Shown: in pieces, positions 62,175 to 64,000 of the stretch | How positions within the stretch are numbered: the stretch's first letter is position 1 | How the letters are laid out: the number at the start of each line of letters is the position of its first letter | NCBI GenBank assembly: GCA_035293405.1 | Contig: DATDOE010000133.1 | Location: 1-64,000, forward strand | Length of the DNA: 64,000 nucleotides | From: Gp6-AA40 sp035293405 | GTDB lineage: Bacteria > Acidobacteriota > Vicinamibacteria > Vicinamibacterales > UBA2999 | Reading direction: 5' to 3' | Position numbers and translations under genes: made by a program | The notes under the pieces: model-generated | The model's database searches: none | The model's input: the letters and a program-made list of their open reading frames with translations, nothing else | What the model was told of the DNA's origin: nothing

Positions 62175-64000
62175 TTCGCGGGAGCGGTAGGGTTCGACGC
62201 GAAGAAGCCGACCGGGACCAGCCTGAATCCCGCGGTGTGGGCCGGCATCACCGGCCAGTCCTCCGGCCGCGGCAGATGCAGCACGGAAAACGTGTACCAG
62301 AGCACGAGGTCGCGATCGACGATCGACCGGTCGCCGGCGCTCCACGTGGCCACGCCCTCGCGCTCGCGCATCAGGTTCACCCATTCACCCGAGGCATACA
62401 TCTGACGCGGGTCGAAGAGCGTGACCCACAACTGATGCTCCAGGAACGCGGCGCGGCGGCGCGGTGCGGAATTCGGCGCCTGAAACGACGGCGCGTTCTC
62501 TCCCGGCACGAGGGCGTATCCCGTCTGCTGTCCGAGCGCGTTGGTGCGCCCGCTGCTCTCGACCACCCAGCGGCGCGCCGTCGCGAGATCGAGATCGCGC
62601 CGTGCGCTCAACTCGCTCTTGAGCGTGCTGCGCCCCATGCCAAACCACTCGCCCACGCGGTCGCGAAGCGCGGGCTGCGCATTGGTGGTGTTCAGCTCGA
62701 TCACGCGATTGCTCTCACCGTCGACGTCGAAGTCGAGCCGCCAGTTGAAGAAGTGCTGATGGTTCGGGGCGCTCACGCCCGGGGCGACCAGGTGCGTGAA
62801 CATCGTGTCGTCGTTCGCATGAGCGGCGTCCCGCATCGCCGGCACCGGCTTCACGTTCATCACGCCGGTCAACTGCGCCTGCACGTCAATCGAGCCGTCC
62901 TGACTGAACACCCAGTGGAACAGATAGTCGTAGTTGTCCACCGTCGCGAATCCGCTCAACACGAGCTGACGCGCGCGACTGGCACGGGCACTGTGGCGCC
63001 ACAGCACGCCTCCGTCGCGCTCGAAGATCGCAACCGCACGGGGAATGGTGACGGGGCGACCGCGGCCGTCGGAGAAGACGACCGGCGCAAAGACAGCGTT
63101 GGCCGGAGCGTCGGCGCCGACGATGGCGCTCGCCCGAGCCGCGCTGTAGATGGTCATCCCGTAGTCGCCCGCGTCGCGCGGGAACCACGAGACGTATTCC
63201 GGGTCGCCGTACGGTGTGATCAGCTCGGACAGTCCACCACGATAGAGCACGGGACGAGCCCGCGTCCCATCGACGATGGACACGTCGAAGACTTCGAGCC
63301 CGCGCCGCGGATGCACCGCGAAATGGAGACGCCACCGATCCCACTCGATCTCGGTGCCGCGGATGCGAAAGCTGGGACCGTTCGGCTGCGACACGACGAG
63401 CGGCTGAAGCGGACGCGCGGGAGCCGGCTCTGGGTTGCGTGGCGCGGGCCTGAAAGGAGATCCACGTGGCGCGTCAATCAGCTCTTCGACCACGCCGCCG
63501 GCGAGATCCACACGGACATCCAGTCCGTCCACGTCGGTGGCGTTGCCGATGCCGTCCCACACGAACGGCGACACGAAGAGCGGCACCGTCGAGCCCCGCT
63601 TCGTGAGACGGCCTCCCTCCGACAGCCCTCCGAGAAACGTGACGCGATCGGGCGCGATGCCGCGCCGGGTCAGCGCCTGCACGACGCGGCGATCGCCAAG
63701 CGCGATCTCTGTTGCGCGATCGATCACGACACGGCGGATGGGCGGGTCACCGGTCGCGACGGTGGCCGGGGCGCTGACAACTCGGCTCTGGAGATCAATG
63801 GTGAGCTCGGTGGTGATGCCGGTGGCCCAGTCGTACAAGACCGCACGCGCGACACGAGGCGCTGCACTCGAAGACTTCGCCGGCTCAGCCAGCTCGATCG
63901 TCACCACCCGTGTCGACGCCGGCATGCGGCCGGCCTTCGTCAGCGCCTGAGTCGCCTCGGTGATCTCGCTGGCCGATAGCGGGTCGAGCTTGTGTGCCGG
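62171..64000 (-). CDS. Copper-containing primary amine oxidase, N-terminus cut by window edge
   Basis: Oxidises primary amines to aldehydes with hydrogen peroxide and ammonia release. 609 residues are visible and the frame stays open to base 64000, where AHKLDPLSASEI matches the usual N-terminal domain. The topaquinone tyrosine lies in VDNYDYLF, the catalytic Asp in SWFPRDAGDYGM, and copper His residues in NHQHFFNWRLD and PVMPAHTAGF. First visible gene of an operon with GcvT-like, MFS, DoxX and flavin dehydrogenase genes, which reads as an amine or hydroxyacid catabolic unit. Confidence 0.92.
   Translation of the reverse strand, partial: PAHKLDPLSASEITEATQALTKAGRMPASTRVVTIELAEPAKSSSAAPRVARAVLYDWATGITTELTIDLQSRVVSAPATVATGDPPIRRVVIDRATEIALGDRRVVQALTRRGIAPDRVTFLGGLSEGGRLTKRGSTVPLFVSPFVWDGIGNATDVDGLDVRVDLAGGVVEELIDAPRGSPFRPAPRNPEPAPARPLQPLVVSQPNGPSFRIRGTEIEWDRWRLHFAVHPRRGLEVFDVSIVDGTRARPVLYRGGLSELITPYGDPEYVSWFPRDAGDYGMTIYSAARASAIVGADAPANAVFAPVVFSDGRGRPVTIPRAVAIFERDGGVLWRHSARASRARQLVLSGFATVDNYDYLFHWVFSQDGSIDVQAQLTGVMNVKPVPAMRDAAHANDDTMFTHLVAPGVSAPNHQHFFNWRLDFDVDGESNRVIELNTTNAQPALRDRVGEWFGMGRSTLKSELSARRDLDLATARRWVVESSGRTNALGQQTGYALVPGENAPSFQAPNSAPRRRAAFLEHQLWVTLFDPRQMYASGEWVNLMREREGVATWSAGDRSIVDRDLVLWYTFSVLHLPRPEDWPVMPAHTAGFRLVPVGFFASNPTAPAK

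Overview
The window looks like a chromosomal segment of a high-GC Gram-negative bacterium, most probably an acidobacterium of the Vicinamibacteria type. This is an inference: no rRNA or tRNA gene is present. It rests on gene style: paired MacB-type permeases with an adaptor, a Ser/Thr kinase fused to a TolB-like propeller, secreted M28 peptidase, YVTN and NHL propellers, a secreted protein with the PDLQGTW signature, and a two-component kynurenine route. Coding density is very high. No gene-free stretch exceeds about 200 bases, and many neighbours overlap by an ATGA junction.

Layout. 1-3805: ABC exporter (adaptor and two permeases, minus strand). 3890-4995: FHA protein and a DUF1189-like membrane protein. 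5053-10492: MBL hydrolase, a degenerate receiver, an operon ending in a pseudokinase, a malate-dehydrogenase-like protein without its catalytic residues, and an M28 peptidase. 10499-13912: ECF sigma factor and two tandem CNNM/CorC proteins. 13920-17640: lipB, an acyltransferase E2, lpdA and a small membrane protein. 17694-20342: NtrC-type regulator, HU, queF and an Smr protein. 20476-26171: a two-gene SNF2 helicase plus Eco57I-like methyltransferase locus that resembles part of DISARM. 26180-26642: a GxxExxY (PD-(D/E)XK fold) gene framed by 26-base inverted repeats. 26744-29250: peroxiredoxin, secreted esterase and HAD hydrolase. 29314-34846: sucA, sucB, FKBP, ASCH-like and SnoaL-like genes. 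34849-39951: pruA, MATE exporter, secreted protein and two four-helix-bundle (S23/Avd-like) genes. 40088-50370: ParE- and ParC-like topoisomerase subunits enclosing a NYN/OST-HTH protein, an NHL propeller and a kinase. 50399-54312: DUF2461, a MocR regulator and a membrane MutS-like protein. 54329-57838: tryptophan dioxygenase, a mini cytochrome c, a YVTN propeller and kynureninase. 57914-64000: a minus-strand operon of copper amine oxidase, GcvT-like protein, MFS transporter, DoxX and FAD-linked (D-lactate/glycolate type) dehydrogenase.

The most unusual structural signal is a set of short tandem arrays of strict period 7 at about a dozen loci. Each locus has its own heptamer, and arrays often occur as inverted arm pairs that bracket a small gene or sit at gene ends. 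One such pair lies in frame inside the E2 linker, and the arrays supply the C-terminal codons of several genes. The GxxExxY gene and both four-helix-bundle genes are framed by inverted arrays, which suggests a common kind of repeat-flanked cassette. The helicase-methyltransferase pair is the second candidate for a little-described system, since none of the other DISARM subunits is present.
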